From contig NZ_JACIEE010000008.1 in NCBI RefSeq assembly GCF_014196765.1, positions 124,001 through 188,000 of the forward strand: 64,000 nt of DNA, given 5' to 3'. Each line of letters opens with the position of its first letter. Position 1 is the first letter of the stretch. Made by a program: the position numbers and the translations under genes. This DNA comes from Mycoplana azooxidifex (lineage in GTDB: Bacteria; Pseudomonadota; Alphaproteobacteria; Rhizobiales; Rhizobiaceae). Under the pieces are notes generated by a model. It made no database searches, was not told the origin of the DNA, and saw nothing but the letters and a program-made list of their open reading frames with translations. Positions 42,511-51,206 of the stretch are shown piece after piece.

Positions 42511-43860
42511 CTACCTTGGCGCTCTGTCGGCGAACGAGCGCGCCGCCAGTCGCGGCAGCATCCACCTGAAGGCGACGCTGCGGGCACCCTGGAACGTCAG
42601 CAGTGCCAGCCACAGTCCGGTATTGCCGAACAGCGGCTGCAGCACCGCCCAGGTCGCGAAATAGACGGCGAGCGAGGCGAGCATCAGATTGCGCATCTGC
42701 CGCGACCAGGTGGCGCCGATATAGATGCCGTCCATCTGGAAGGCGACGAGGCCGACGATCGGCAGCACCACGACATAGGGCAGGTAGTCGTGCGCAAGCG
42801 CCACGATCTCGGCGGACGGCGCGATCATGTCGATCACCCAGCCACCCGAGAGCAGGAAGGCGAGCGCGACGAGGCCGGCGAAGACGAACCCCCACAGCGT
42901 CGTCAGCGACAGCATCCGGTCGAAGGCCGGGCGGTAGCGTGCGCCGATTGCCCGTCCCGCCATCTGTTCGGCGGCGGTGGCGATGCCGTCGAGGAAGGCG
43001 ACGCCGAAGAAATAGAACCGCAGCAGGATGGTGTTGGCGGCCAGGATGTCGATGCCGAGGACGCCGCTTTGCCGGGTGAAGAAGGACAGCCCGATCAGGA
43101 GCGACAGCGAGCGGATCATCATGTCGCCGTTGACGGAGAACATCCGCTTCAGCGCGGCAAGATCCGGGCGGCTCCAGGCGTGGCGGTCGGTCCGGGCGAC
43201 GACGAGGGCGATGCCCGCAACCGCGGTCACCGCTTCGGCGACGAGCGAGGCGGCGGCGACGCCCGCAAGCCCCCAGCCGAGGTCCAGCACCCAATAGAGG
43301 CTGAGGACGATGTTGACGCCGTTCAGCAGCGTCTGCAGCAGCATCGCCGTCAGCGCCTCGCCGCGGCCGATGATCCAGCCGAAGATGACGAAGTTGACGA
43401 GCACGAACGGGGCCGACCAGACACGCCAGGAGAAGTAGACCTGCGCTGCCTCGGCGACCGCGCCGTCGGCGCCGAGCAGGGCAAGGCCGAGCGTGCCGAT
43501 CGGGCCCTGCAGGACGAGGATCGCGAGCCCCGAGACGAGTGCCACGACGAGTCCGCCGAGCAGCATGCGCTGTTCGAAGAGGCGGTCGCCCGCGCCGATC
43601 GCCTGGGCGGTAAAGCCGGTCGTGGCGCCCCTCAGGAAGTTGAAGGAGACGAAGATCACGTCGAAGATCACCGCCGCCAGCGCCACGCCGCCGACGAGGG
43701 CCTCGTCGCGCAACTGGCCGATCACGCCGGTGGCGACGAGGCTCACCAGCGGCGTCGACAGATAGGCGATCATCATCGGAATGGCGATGCGCAGCACGTC
43801 GCCATGCGAGATCGTGAAGGGCCTGGCCGTGCCGATCGGGCTTTGGGAGGAAGCGGTCAC
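42511..43860 (-). CDS. MATE-family efflux transporter (DinF-like)
   Basis: A 449-residue, twelve-helix MATE protein in two related halves: IPMMIAYLSTPLVSLVATGVI begins the first and FFTRQSGVLGIDILAANTIL the second. The size and the ARAIGARYRPAF-type loop (here MAGRAIGARYRPAF) fit the DinF branch. It exports organic cations or similar compounds using a Na or H gradient. The GTG start at 43860 directly follows the stop of the AhpD-like gene (TGAGTG), making it the last gene of the ten-gene leftward run; it could expel a toxic intermediate. Confidence 0.88.
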   Translation of the reverse strand: MTASSQSPIGTARPFTISHGDVLRIAIPMMIAYLSTPLVSLVATGVIGQLRDEALVGGVALAAVIFDVIFVSFNFLRGATTGFTAQAIGAGDRLFEQRMLLGGLVVALVSGLAILVLQGPIGTLGLALLGADGAVAEAAQVYFSWRVWSAPFVLVNFVIFGWIIGRGEALTAMLLQTLLNGVNIVLSLYWVLDLGWGLAGVAAASLVAEAVTAVAGIALVVARTDRHAWSRPDLAALKRMFSVNGDMMIRSLSLLIGLSFFTRQSGVLGIDILAANTILLRFYFFGVAFLDGIATAAEQMAGRAIGARYRPAFDRMLSLTTLWGFVFAGLVALAFLLSGGWVIDMIAPSAEIVALAHDYLPYVVVLPIVGLVAFQMDGIYIGATWSRQMRNLMLASLAVYFATWAVLQPLFGNTGLWLALLTFQGARSVAFRWMLPRLAARSFADRAPR

Positions 43861-44436
43861 TCAGTCTTTCCGATGCGGTTCGCCGAGCGTGTGCATCAGC
43901 CGGTTGGCCCAGCCGAAGATGGCGACGGAGTGGATCAGGTCGAGGATCTCGAGATCGTCGAGACCCATCTCGCGCAGGTGGTAGAACTGGTAGACGCCGA
44001 CATTGTCGGGATGGGCGGTCAGGTCCACGCCGAAGTTGAACAGCGCCTGGTCATATTCCGGCAGGTCGGCATCGAGCCCGCTCCGGTAGATCTCGTCCAC
44101 CACCTCCGGCCGCTTCTCCAACTGGATGTAGCGGTTTGCATGCACGGCCGCGCAGTAGACGCAGTGGTTGACGAAGGAGGCGGCAAGCGCCCCAAGTTCC
44201 CGTCCGCCGCGCGACAGCCCGCCCTCGCTGTACATGATGTCGTTGAACAGCGGCGTGCGCTCGGCGAGCGTCTCGGCTTCCTGCGCGAGCACCAGCACAT
44301 AGGCCGAGACCTTGGTGTTGGACGGCGTGACCTTCAGCGCGTCGAGCTGCTCGGGCGTCGCCTGCGAGAGCTCCACCGTCTTGACGTAGGGGTGCCAGTC
44401 GAGCGGCTCGAGGGTGAAATCGTGTACGACGGTCAT
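43861..44436 (-). CDS. AhpD-like/CMD-family peroxidase-related protein with CxxC
   Basis: A 191-residue protein of the alkylhydroperoxidase/carboxymuconolactone-decarboxylase family. The redox motif is GALAASFVNHCVYCAAVHANRY (CxxC plus His, about residues 92-99), as in AhpD and related disulfide-handling enzymes. The C-terminal HLREMGLDDLEILDLIHSVA and FGWANRLMHTLGEPHR resemble peroxidase-related enzymes that occur with flavin monooxygenases. One base separates its start from the stop of the next CMD gene, and its own stop abuts the MATE start. It probably partners with the neighbouring CMD protein. Confidence 0.87.
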   Translation of the reverse strand: MTVVHDFTLEPLDWHPYVKTVELSQATPEQLDALKVTPSNTKVSAYVLVLAQEAETLAERTPLFNDIMYSEGGLSRGGRELGALAASFVNHCVYCAAVHANRYIQLEKRPEVVDEIYRSGLDADLPEYDQALFNFGVDLTAHPDNVGVYQFYHLREMGLDDLEILDLIHSVAIFGWANRLMHTLGEPHRKD

Positions 44437-44437
44437 G

Positions 44438-44944
44438 TCAGTTGTCCCTCAGCATCTTGAGCCCGGCGACCACGAGGATCTGGTAGTTGACGAAGGCGAT
44501 CAGCCCGGCGAGCGTGACGATGTCGCGATCGTCCAGGCCGGCGGCATAGAGCGCCTCGATGTTGGCGCGCGTCGCAGCCTTCGGTTTCAGCGTGACGAGA
44601 TCGACATGGCGCAGGATGGCGGTGAGGCGCGATGGCGCGTCGCCGGGCGTCCAGCCGGCGTCGGCCACGTTTCCGAGTTCGGGCGTCGCGCCTTCCTGTT
44701 CGAGCAGCCCGCGGTAGTGCGCGGCGAGTTCGTCGACCTTCCAGAGGCCGCACATGCGGGCGGCGATCGCGGCGCGAAGGGCGTAGGGAAAGTTGCGCGG
44801 CTCCTTCGGGCGCAGGGCCGCGAGATAGCTCGACTGGGTCAGCGCCTTGAGTTTATCGCGCTTCTCGCGCAGCGCCTTGAGTTCGGAGCCCGCGCCAAGC
44901 CCGAGAACGCTGTCGATGACGTCGAAGGTGGTTTGCTCGCTCAT
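44438..44944 (-). CDS. CMD-domain protein lacking the CxxC
   Basis: A 168-residue protein with the CMD fold: VIDSVLGLGAGSELKALREK, then FPYALRAAIAARMCGLWKVD, and GLDDRDIVTLAGLIAFVNYQ near the end. It has only one cysteine in the position region where AhpD has two, so it should not perform dithiol chemistry itself. Its pattern recalls the Avi_7170-type CMD family (from memory), whose genes pair with an AhpD-like gene as here. A heteromeric complex with the CxxC-bearing neighbour is a reasonable inference. Only four bases separate it from the upstream isomerase gene. Confidence 0.8.
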   Translation of the reverse strand: MSEQTTFDVIDSVLGLGAGSELKALREKRDKLKALTQSSYLAALRPKEPRNFPYALRAAIAARMCGLWKVDELAAHYRGLLEQEGATPELGNVADAGWTPGDAPSRLTAILRHVDLVTLKPKAATRANIEALYAAGLDDRDIVTLAGLIAFVNYQILVVAGLKMLRDN

Positions 44945-44948
44945 TGCC

Positions 44949-45539
44949 TCATCCTTCCGAAAGCGCTTCGTCGAGGAAGCTCAGCCGGTCTTGTCCCCAG
45001 TAGAGCACGTCCTTGTAGATCCATGTGGGCGTGCCGAACACGCCGCGCCGCTTTGCCTCTTCGTGGCTGTCGTGCCAGGCCTGGACGATCTCGGGATCCT
45101 CCTCCATCGCCTGGAGCCTGCGGCCGTCGAGGCCGAGCCGGTCGGCAACCGCGATCCGCACCTCGGGCGCGGTCACGTCCTGCTCCTCACTCCACAGCGC
45201 CCGCAGCAGCGCGTGGCTCAGTTCCAGCGCCGGCAGTCCCAACCGGTCGGCGGCGATCACCATGCGGGCGGAGAATTCGTTGTTGGTGGGGTAGTGCTTC
45301 GGCTTCAGCACCAGCGGCATGTCCAGCCGCTTGCGCCAGCGGTCGAGCTCGACGGCATGGTAGTCCTGCCGCGGCTGCGGCCGCGAGCGCAGCGGCACCC
45401 CGCCATTGTCCGGCACGATCCGCGTCGGCCGGACCACGACCTCGAGATCGTGCTTCTCGATCAGCGCCTTGAATTGCGGCCAGCCGAGATAGGCCCAGGG
45501 CGAACTGAGCGCGTGATAGTAGGTGACGGTCTTTTTCAT
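44949..45539 (-). CDS. DsbA-family isomerase (2-hydroxychromene-2-carboxylate isomerase-like)
   Basis: A 196-residue thioredoxin-fold protein of the HCCA isomerase/kappa-GST class. It starts TVTYYHALSSPWAYLGWPQF, where Ser near residue 12 replaces the catalytic cysteine and would activate glutathione. The C-terminal thioredoxin part is AKRRGVFGTPTWIYKDVLYW with the cis-proline (GTPT). HCCA isomerase acts in naphthalene degradation, but the wider family covers other isomerisations and glutathione transfer. It is nine bases after the flavin monooxygenase gene, so it probably acts on its product. Confidence 0.85.
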   Translation of the reverse strand: MKKTVTYYHALSSPWAYLGWPQFKALIEKHDLEVVVRPTRIVPDNGGVPLRSRPQPRQDYHAVELDRWRKRLDMPLVLKPKHYPTNNEFSARMVIAADRLGLPALELSHALLRALWSEEQDVTAPEVRIAVADRLGLDGRRLQAMEEDPEIVQAWHDSHEEAKRRGVFGTPTWIYKDVLYWGQDRLSFLDEALSEG

Positions 45540-45548
45540 GTGCTCGCC

Positions 45549-47012
45549 TCAGGCTGTCTTCTGTTCCCGAACGGCATCGGCATCCGTCCACTCCGAGCCG
45601 TCCAGTTCCGGCTTCTCGTAGGCGAGCAGTTCCTGCCAGTGGTGGTCGATGTCGCGGATGAACAGCGAGGCGGACACGCCGCGGGCGAGCCACAGCGCGC
45701 CCTCGCTGATCGCCGGAATGTCGCCGCTGACCTTGCCGAGGCTCATCGAGGAGCCGTAGTTGAAGCAATGGATGTCCTTCAGCCAGGGTGCGGTACCCGG
45801 CTCCTTCTCTGTGAATGAGAAGTCCTCCTCCAGCCAGGGGAAGCGGCCGAGCGGGGCGTTCTCCTCGCCTTCGGGCGGGGTGTAGCGGTCTTCCCAGCAG
45901 GCGATCCGGTCCTGGAACGGCGCGAGTTCGGCGCGCGCCAGCGGATCGACGTTGAAGCCGGTGCCGAGGATGACGAAGTCGGTGCGGAAGATCCGGCCCT
46001 TGTTGGTAGTGATGACGACCTCGCCGTCCTCCTCGCGCATCGACCTGATGCCGCAGTCGAAATGGAAATAGGCGTTCGGATGGCGGCTGACGCGCAGCGT
46101 CGAATTGTGCGGCGCCGGCGTCTGCTGCTTGGTGGCGTAGTCCATCAGCCGCCAGCGCCATGCCGGCTCGATCTTCGGGAACCCCGCCGTGACGCCGTAG
46201 GAGCCGATGCCCATCAGCTTGTTGATGGTCGGCATCGACTTGCGCCGTGCCAGCAGGCGAACTTCGCCGACGCCCGCTTCCAGCGCTTCGGCCGCATTGT
46301 CGACCGCCGAGGCGCCGACGCCGATCACCACCACCCGCTTGCCCCTCAGAGCGGCGAAATCGATCATGTCGGCGGAATGGCCCCAGGTCTTCAGCCGGGT
46401 GAGGGGAGCGACGAAATCCGGAATGGCCGGCTCGCCGAGCCCGTCGCGGCCGGTCGCCATGACGAGTTTGCGGGTGACGATCGAGGGGCGCTCGCCACCG
46501 GCGATCTCTAGCTCCAGCAGGCCGTCGTCGCGGGGGATGACGCGCGTGACGTCGATGCCGTTTTCGACCGGAACCGACAGGACGTCGCGGTACCAGTTGA
46601 GATAGTCCATCCACATCGGGCGCGGGATGCGGTAGAGCTCCTCCCAGGCGGCGACCCCGAAGAGCGCCGTGTACCAGGCGCGGAAGGTGAGCGAGGCCAT
46701 GCCGAGCGCCGGGCCGAGCAGGTTCTTCGGCGAACGCAGCGTCTCCATGCGGGCATAGGTCACCCAGGGACCCTCCGCGCCCTTCGGCGCGCGATCGACG
46801 ATGCGCAGGTTGCGGATGCCGGCGCGCGTCAGCGCGAGCCAGGCGACCAGCCCGCACATGCCGCCGCCGATGATGACGGCGTCGCTGACGTCCTGGCCGA
46901 CCTCCGTGCCGACAGGCTTGCTCCAGTTGGCCGGCGGGAAGTTCAGGTATTCGAGATCCTGCTTCACCCTCGCATTGAGCTCGGCGAGCCTCGGGTCCTG
47001 TGCGCTTGTCAT
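45549..47012 (-). CDS. Flavin-dependent monooxygenase-like FAD/NAD(P) oxidoreductase
   Basis: A 487-residue protein with two dinucleotide-binding motifs: DAVIIGGGMCGLVAWLAL (FAD, about residues 44-61) and KRVVVIGVGASAVDNAAEAL (NAD(P)H, about residue 224). FVILGTGFNVDPLAR is the ATG/GTGF motif of FAD-dependent monooxygenases of the FMO/BVMO group. The BVMO fingerprint FxGxxxHxxxW is not convincing; WGHSADMID sits in that region. It likely hydroxylates or cleaves the imported substrate. It is 84 nt downstream of the ATPase gene and leads the sub-run of enzymes ending in the MATE gene. Confidence 0.86.
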   Translation of the reverse strand: MTSAQDPRLAELNARVKQDLEYLNFPPANWSKPVGTEVGQDVSDAVIIGGGMCGLVAWLALTRAGIRNLRIVDRAPKGAEGPWVTYARMETLRSPKNLLGPALGMASLTFRAWYTALFGVAAWEELYRIPRPMWMDYLNWYRDVLSVPVENGIDVTRVIPRDDGLLELEIAGGERPSIVTRKLVMATGRDGLGEPAIPDFVAPLTRLKTWGHSADMIDFAALRGKRVVVIGVGASAVDNAAEALEAGVGEVRLLARRKSMPTINKLMGIGSYGVTAGFPKIEPAWRWRLMDYATKQQTPAPHNSTLRVSRHPNAYFHFDCGIRSMREEDGEVVITTNKGRIFRTDFVILGTGFNVDPLARAELAPFQDRIACWEDRYTPPEGEENAPLGRFPWLEEDFSFTEKEPGTAPWLKDIHCFNYGSSMSLGKVSGDIPAISEGALWLARGVSASLFIRDIDHHWQELLAYEKPELDGSEWTDADAVREQKTA

Positions 47013-47096
47013 CGTCTGTCCTGTCCTTGTCCAATGCGGGTCGGTCCGGCCGTCCGCGGGCGGCCGGTGCGGTCGTGTCTGCCTGCGTGTCGGCCC

Positions 47097-48173
47097 TCAG
47101 TCGCGCAGAAGCACGGCGTCCTGTTCGCGCCAGCCGATCCAGACGTCGTCCGAATGAAGCTGCGACAGCGCCACCGGGTCGAGTTGCACGACGAGTTCCT
47201 TGCCGTTCGTGAGCCGCACGGTGAGCGAGCTGTGGGCGCCCTTGAAGACGCGGCGTTCGATGTGGCCTTCGAGCGCCAGCCTGTCCTTGGGCTTTTCAGG
47301 GAGGCAGTAGAGCGATTCCGGCCGCAGCGCGACGGTCGTCCGGTCGCCCGCGACGACCCGGTTGCCGTTCACGTCGGCATGGATGACATGCCCGTCCCAG
47401 TCGAGCGTGGCGACAGTGCCGTGCACGGCGGTGACGTTCGCTTCGAGGAAATTGCTCTCGCCGATGAAGTTGGCGACGAAACGGCTCTGCGGGCGCGAAT
47501 AGAGCGTGTCGGGCGCGCCCATCTGCTCGATGCGGCCCTTGTTCATGACGACGACCACGTCCGACATGGTCAGGGCTTCTTCCTGGTCGTGGGTGACGAA
47601 GATGAAGGTCTTGCCGGTCGTCTGCTGGATCGACTTGAGCTCGATCTGCATCTGCTGGCGCAGCTTGGCGTCGAGCGCCGAGAGCGGCTCGTCGAGCAGC
47701 AGCACGTGCGGATTGGGGGCGAGCGCCCGCATCAGCGCCACGCGCTGGCGCTGGCCGCCGGAAAGCTGGTCGGGCATGCGGTCGGCGAAATCCTGCAGCT
47801 TGACGAGCGACAGCAGTTCGCTGGTGCGCTTGTGGATCGCATCTGACGCCAGCCCCTTCAGTTCCAGCCCGAAGGCGATGTTGCGGCTGACCGTCAGGTG
47901 CGGGAACAGCGCGTAGTCCTGGAACACGATGTTGACGTTGCGCTTGTTCGGCGGAAGCCTCGTGATCGGCTTGCCGTCGAGGAAGATCTCGCCGGAGGAG
48001 GGGTCCTCGAAACCGCCGAGCATCCTGAGCGTCGTCGACTTGCCGCAACCCGACGGGCCGAGCAGGGTGACGAACTGGCCGGGCTCCACCGACAGGTCGA
48101 GGTTTTCGACGGCCAGCGCTGAGCCGTAGTACTTGTTGACGTTCTTGAAGTGCACGACTGGCTGCATCGTCAT
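47097..48173 (-). CDS. ABC importer ATPase (PotA-like)
   Basis: A 358-residue ATPase: Walker A GPSGCGKST (about residues 39-47), Q-loop VFQDYALFPHLTV, signature LSGGQRQRVALMRAL, Walker B VLLLDEPLSALD and switch FVTHDQEEALTMSD. The C-terminal TOBE region (TTVALRPESLYCL) is as in PotA/FbpC. The ATG at 48173 overlaps the stop of permease 2 (ATGA). It energises uptake with the two permeases and the binding protein encoded upstream. A long open frame that continues into the permease gene is an overlap artefact. Confidence 0.93.
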   Translation of the reverse strand: MTMQPVVHFKNVNKYYGSALAVENLDLSVEPGQFVTLLGPSGCGKSTTLRMLGGFEDPSSGEIFLDGKPITRLPPNKRNVNIVFQDYALFPHLTVSRNIAFGLELKGLASDAIHKRTSELLSLVKLQDFADRMPDQLSGGQRQRVALMRALAPNPHVLLLDEPLSALDAKLRQQMQIELKSIQQTTGKTFIFVTHDQEEALTMSDVVVVMNKGRIEQMGAPDTLYSRPQSRFVANFIGESNFLEANVTAVHGTVATLDWDGHVIHADVNGNRVVAGDRTTVALRPESLYCLPEKPKDRLALEGHIERRVFKGAHSSLTVRLTNGKELVVQLDPVALSQLHSDDVWIGWREQDAVLLRD

Positions 48174-48961
48174 TTCCTTGCGCGGCGGGTAAGATATTCG
48201 GCATAGAGGCCGATGAGGGCGGTGGCGATGAGGACGATCGTCGCCATGGCGTTGATCTGGGGCGACATGCCCCCCTGCACCTTGGCGAAGATCAGCATCG
48301 GCAGCGTCGGCTTGTAGCCGCCGAGGAAGAAGGTGCGCACGAAGTCGTCGATGCTGGTCAGCACGCAGAAGATCATGCCGCCGAGCAGCGCCGGCATCAG
48401 GTAGGGGATGGTCACCCGGACGAAGGCGATGAAGGGATCGGCGCCGAGGTCGCGGGCAGCATCCGTCAGGTTCCTCGGCATCGAGCGCAGCCGGGTCAGC
48501 GCCATGATCACCACGAACGGCACGGCATGCACGGTGTGGGCGAGGATGATCGCCGCCGTGCCGGTCGGCAGGTCGATCACGCGGATGAAGATGCGCATCG
48601 AGATCGCGTTGATCAGGCCCGGCACGACCGCCGGCAGGCAGGCGAGCGCGAAGATCGCCGCCCGCCCCCAGATACCTTCGTTGGCGACCACCAGCGCAAT
48701 CCAGACGCCGATCACGGTGGCGCAGATGGTGGTGGCGAAGGCGATGAAGGCGGAATAGGCGACGGCGTCGAGGAACTGCCGGTCCTGCAGCACAACTCCA
48801 TACCACCGAAGCGTCCAGTCCTGGATCGGGAAGGCGATGAAGTTCGCGTCCTTGAAGCTCATCGACATCATCAGCGTCAGCGGCAGCAGCAGGTAGGCGA
48901 CGAACAGCCAGTAGCCGGCCGTCAGCGCAGTCTTGGGGAGGTCGTTGAAATAGTGGCGCAT
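48170..48961 (-). CDS. ABC importer permease 2 (PotC-like)
   Basis: A 263-residue inner-membrane permease with six predicted helices. The first helix is YWLFVAYLLLPLTLMMSMSF. The ABC-2-type EAA loop reads LTDAARDLGADPFIAFVRVT, with conserved AARDLGA and the P-x-x-x-x-x-L pattern after it, as in PotC. Its stop overlaps the ATPase start. It forms a heterodimeric channel with the PotB-like partner encoded 11 nt upstream. Confidence 0.93.
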   Translation of the reverse strand: MRHYFNDLPKTALTAGYWLFVAYLLLPLTLMMSMSFKDANFIAFPIQDWTLRWYGVVLQDRQFLDAVAYSAFIAFATTICATVIGVWIALVVANEGIWGRAAIFALACLPAVVPGLINAISMRIFIRVIDLPTGTAAIILAHTVHAVPFVVIMALTRLRSMPRNLTDAARDLGADPFIAFVRVTIPYLMPALLGGMIFCVLTSIDDFVRTFFLGGYKPTLPMLIFAKVQGGMSPQINAMATIVLIATALIGLYAEYLTRRARK

Positions 48962-48972
48962 GGATGCTGCCC

Positions 48973-49956
48973 TCACATCAGCCGGACGGAGCGACCGCCG
49001 ACGATCTTCATGAACAGCCCGACGGTCGAAAGCGAGACCACGAGCATAATGATCGAGAACGCAGCCCCTTCCGGCCACTTGTCGTTGGAACCGTGGAAGA
49101 GCGTTGCGATCACTTCCGGGAAGATCACGGTCTCCGGGCCGCCGAGCAGCAAGGGTGCTGCGAACACGCCGACCGTGGTGAGATAGACCAGGCTGCAGCC
49201 CGACACGATCCCGTCCCTGGAGAGCGGCAGGATCACCCGGCGGAAACGCTGCCAGGGCCCGGCACCGAGGTCGTCGGCGGCATGGATCAACTGCGGCGGG
49301 ATCTTCTCGATCGCCGAGTAGAGCGGCAGCAGCATGTACAGCGCGATCAGGTAGACGACGCCGAAGCTCAGCGAGAAATAGGTGTAGAGCATCGGGATCG
49401 GACGGTCGATCAGGCCGATCTCGCGCAGGAGCACGTTCACCGCGCCGCGGTTGGCGAGCAGCATGATCACCGAGAAGGTGCGGATGAGCTCGCCTGCCCA
49501 GAACGGAATGAGCAGGAGCAGCAGCGCCCGCACCCGGTTCTTCGGCTTGACCACCTTGGCGACATAATAGGCGACCGGATAGACGATCAGGAGCGTACAG
49601 AGCGTCACGACGGCGGCGAAGATGAGGGTGCGGATGAAGGGGATGAAATAGAGCGGCTCTTCGAAGAACAGCCGGTAGTTCGAGAGCGTGTAGGCGTTCT
49701 GCCCGTCCGCCGCGGCCGGGTAGTTTTCCAGCAGGCTGATGCGGAGCATCTGGTAGATCGGGCCGATATGCAGGGCTGCGATCCAGACGAGCGGCACGCC
49801 GAGCAGGATGGTCAGGCGCACGGCCCGGCTGTTGGCGATGCGGCCGATCGTTCCCGCATAGATCGGGTTGCCGGCAAGGCGCCCGATCCATCCCGAATAG
49901 CGGGGCGCGGAAGCGGGCGACGTCTTTCGGCTCGGTGTCATTATGCTTTCTGCCAT
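48973..49956 (-). CDS. ABC importer permease 1 (PotB-like)
   Basis: A 327-residue permease. An N-terminal 45-residue soluble lead precedes six helices (LTILLGVPLVWIAALHIGPI first). The EAA loop is LIHAADDLGAGPWQRFRRVI. LLIPFWAGELIRTFSVIMLL matches the PotB signature PFWTS-x-L-x-R. It starts 84 nt after the binding-protein gene. PotB-type permeases accept polyamines, but related systems take opines, betaines or iron chelates. Confidence 0.92.
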   Translation of the reverse strand: MAESIMTPSRKTSPASAPRYSGWIGRLAGNPIYAGTIGRIANSRAVRLTILLGVPLVWIAALHIGPIYQMLRISLLENYPAAADGQNAYTLSNYRLFFEEPLYFIPFIRTLIFAAVVTLCTLLIVYPVAYYVAKVVKPKNRVRALLLLLIPFWAGELIRTFSVIMLLANRGAVNVLLREIGLIDRPIPMLYTYFSLSFGVVYLIALYMLLPLYSAIEKIPPQLIHAADDLGAGPWQRFRRVILPLSRDGIVSGCSLVYLTTVGVFAAPLLLGGPETVIFPEVIATLFHGSNDKWPEGAAFSIIMLVVSLSTVGLFMKIVGGRSVRLM

Positions 49957-50040
49957 TCTCTGTTCCCGGCTCTGGACAAGCTCTTGGTCGAACCGGCCCG
50001 AGTGGGCCGGTTCCTTGCGTTGGGTGTCGGGACGGCCCGG

Positions 50041-51141
50041 TCAGGCGGCCTTGATTTCAGCCGAAGCCTTGTCGACCATGTCGTTCTTCATGTCGCGGTT
50101 GAGAGGGGAGAAGAACTTGATGCGCTCCATCTGCTCGGCGGGAAGCGCATTGGCCGCCCGTTCGCGGTCGTTCAGGACGTTTTCCACGCCGGCGAAGGCG
50201 GAGGCGAAGCCGGACTGGCGGGTCATCGCGGCGCCGATTTCCGGCGAGGAGAGGATGGCGTCGAGGAAGGTGTAGGCGGCCTCGGCGTTCGGCGCGTTTT
50301 CGACGACGTTGAACGAGTAGAGGAAACCGTAGGTGCCTTCCTTCGGTACCGTCAGCTCGATCGGGTGACCGTCCATGATCAGCTTGGCGGCCGGGCCGGA
50401 CCATGCCTGGGCGACATAGGCGTCCTCGTTGACCAGCATCTGCTGCACCTCGGAGCCGGCGTCGTAGTACTTGCGCACCTGGCCCTTCTTCTCGATCAGG
50501 AAATCGCGCGCCTTGTCGGTGGCGGCCTGCGCCTCCTCCGGCTTGCCCTCGTAGATCACGTAGTCGCCGTCATTGCCCTGGTAGAGCATGGTGACGGAGA
50601 GGAAGTCGGAGATGATGTAGGTCGTGAGCCCCTTGTATTCCTCGTCGAACATGATCGACCAGCTGTCGGAGGCCTTGGTGTATTCGGTGTTGCGGGCCAG
50701 GCCCTCGAAGCCGGCGAGCAGCGGCACGCCATAGGTCGAGCCGTCGACGGTGAGCTGCGGCGCGCCCTTGTAGGCCGAGGCCAGGTTGCTCCAGTTCTTC
50801 AGCCGGCCGGTGTCGAGCGGTGCCAGCAGCTTGGCCTTGATGAACTGCGACAGGCGGTGGCCGGTCACGGTGACGATGTCGGTGGAGGGGGCGCTGCCTT
50901 CCGCAGACAACAGGTTGTACTGCTTGCCCTGGTCATCGGTCAGGCGGATGCGGACCTCGATGCCGGTGTCCTTCTGGAACTGGTCGATGAATTCCTGCGG
51001 GACGAACTTGTCGTAGGTCGTGATGTTGACGACCTTCTCCTGGGCGAAGGCCGGCCGGATGATCGACGGCGCGGCCAGGATGCCGGTGCCGGCGGCCAAG
51101 AGCTTGAGCGTGGAGCGGCGGGTCTGCGTGAAGTCTGTCAT
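50041..51141 (-). CDS. ABC importer periplasmic binding protein (PotD-like, Tat signal)
   Basis: A 366-residue binding protein. The signal peptide has a twin-arginine motif (TRRSTLKLLAAGTG), suggesting Tat export, and cleavage near AFA-Q. The mature domain starts VVNITTYDKFVPQEFIDQFQ, then TGIEVRIRLTDDQGK. The hinge shows YGVPLLAGFEGLARN, whereas polyamine binders usually have VPYLWGTTG here, so the ligand is probably not a simple polyamine. CAGGAGAG precedes the ATG at 51141. It lies in the same run as the racemase-like gene (66 nt upstream). Confidence 0.92.
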   Translation of the reverse strand: MTDFTQTRRSTLKLLAAGTGILAAPSIIRPAFAQEKVVNITTYDKFVPQEFIDQFQKDTGIEVRIRLTDDQGKQYNLLSAEGSAPSTDIVTVTGHRLSQFIKAKLLAPLDTGRLKNWSNLASAYKGAPQLTVDGSTYGVPLLAGFEGLARNTEYTKASDSWSIMFDEEYKGLTTYIISDFLSVTMLYQGNDGDYVIYEGKPEEAQAATDKARDFLIEKKGQVRKYYDAGSEVQQMLVNEDAYVAQAWSGPAAKLIMDGHPIELTVPKEGTYGFLYSFNVVENAPNAEAAYTFLDAILSSPEIGAAMTRQSGFASAFAGVENVLNDRERAANALPAEQMERIKFFSPLNRDMKNDMVDKASAEIKAA

Positions 51142-51206
51142 GTCTCTCTCCTGTTGAAGTTTTCCCGGTCGCCCTCTGTCCAGGGCTTGGCCCGCGGCCT
51201 GCTGCG

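Noticed and set aside
42790-44460. 556-codon plus-strand frame opposite MATE and AhpD genes
   Set aside because: It spans two unrelated genes on the other strand, shows no recognisable domain and has no convincing start.
47097-48806. Fusion of the ABC ATPase with an upstream permease-like region
   Set aside because: The upstream part is an out-of-frame read of the PotC-like gene; the ATG overlapping the permease stop gives a normal PotA length.
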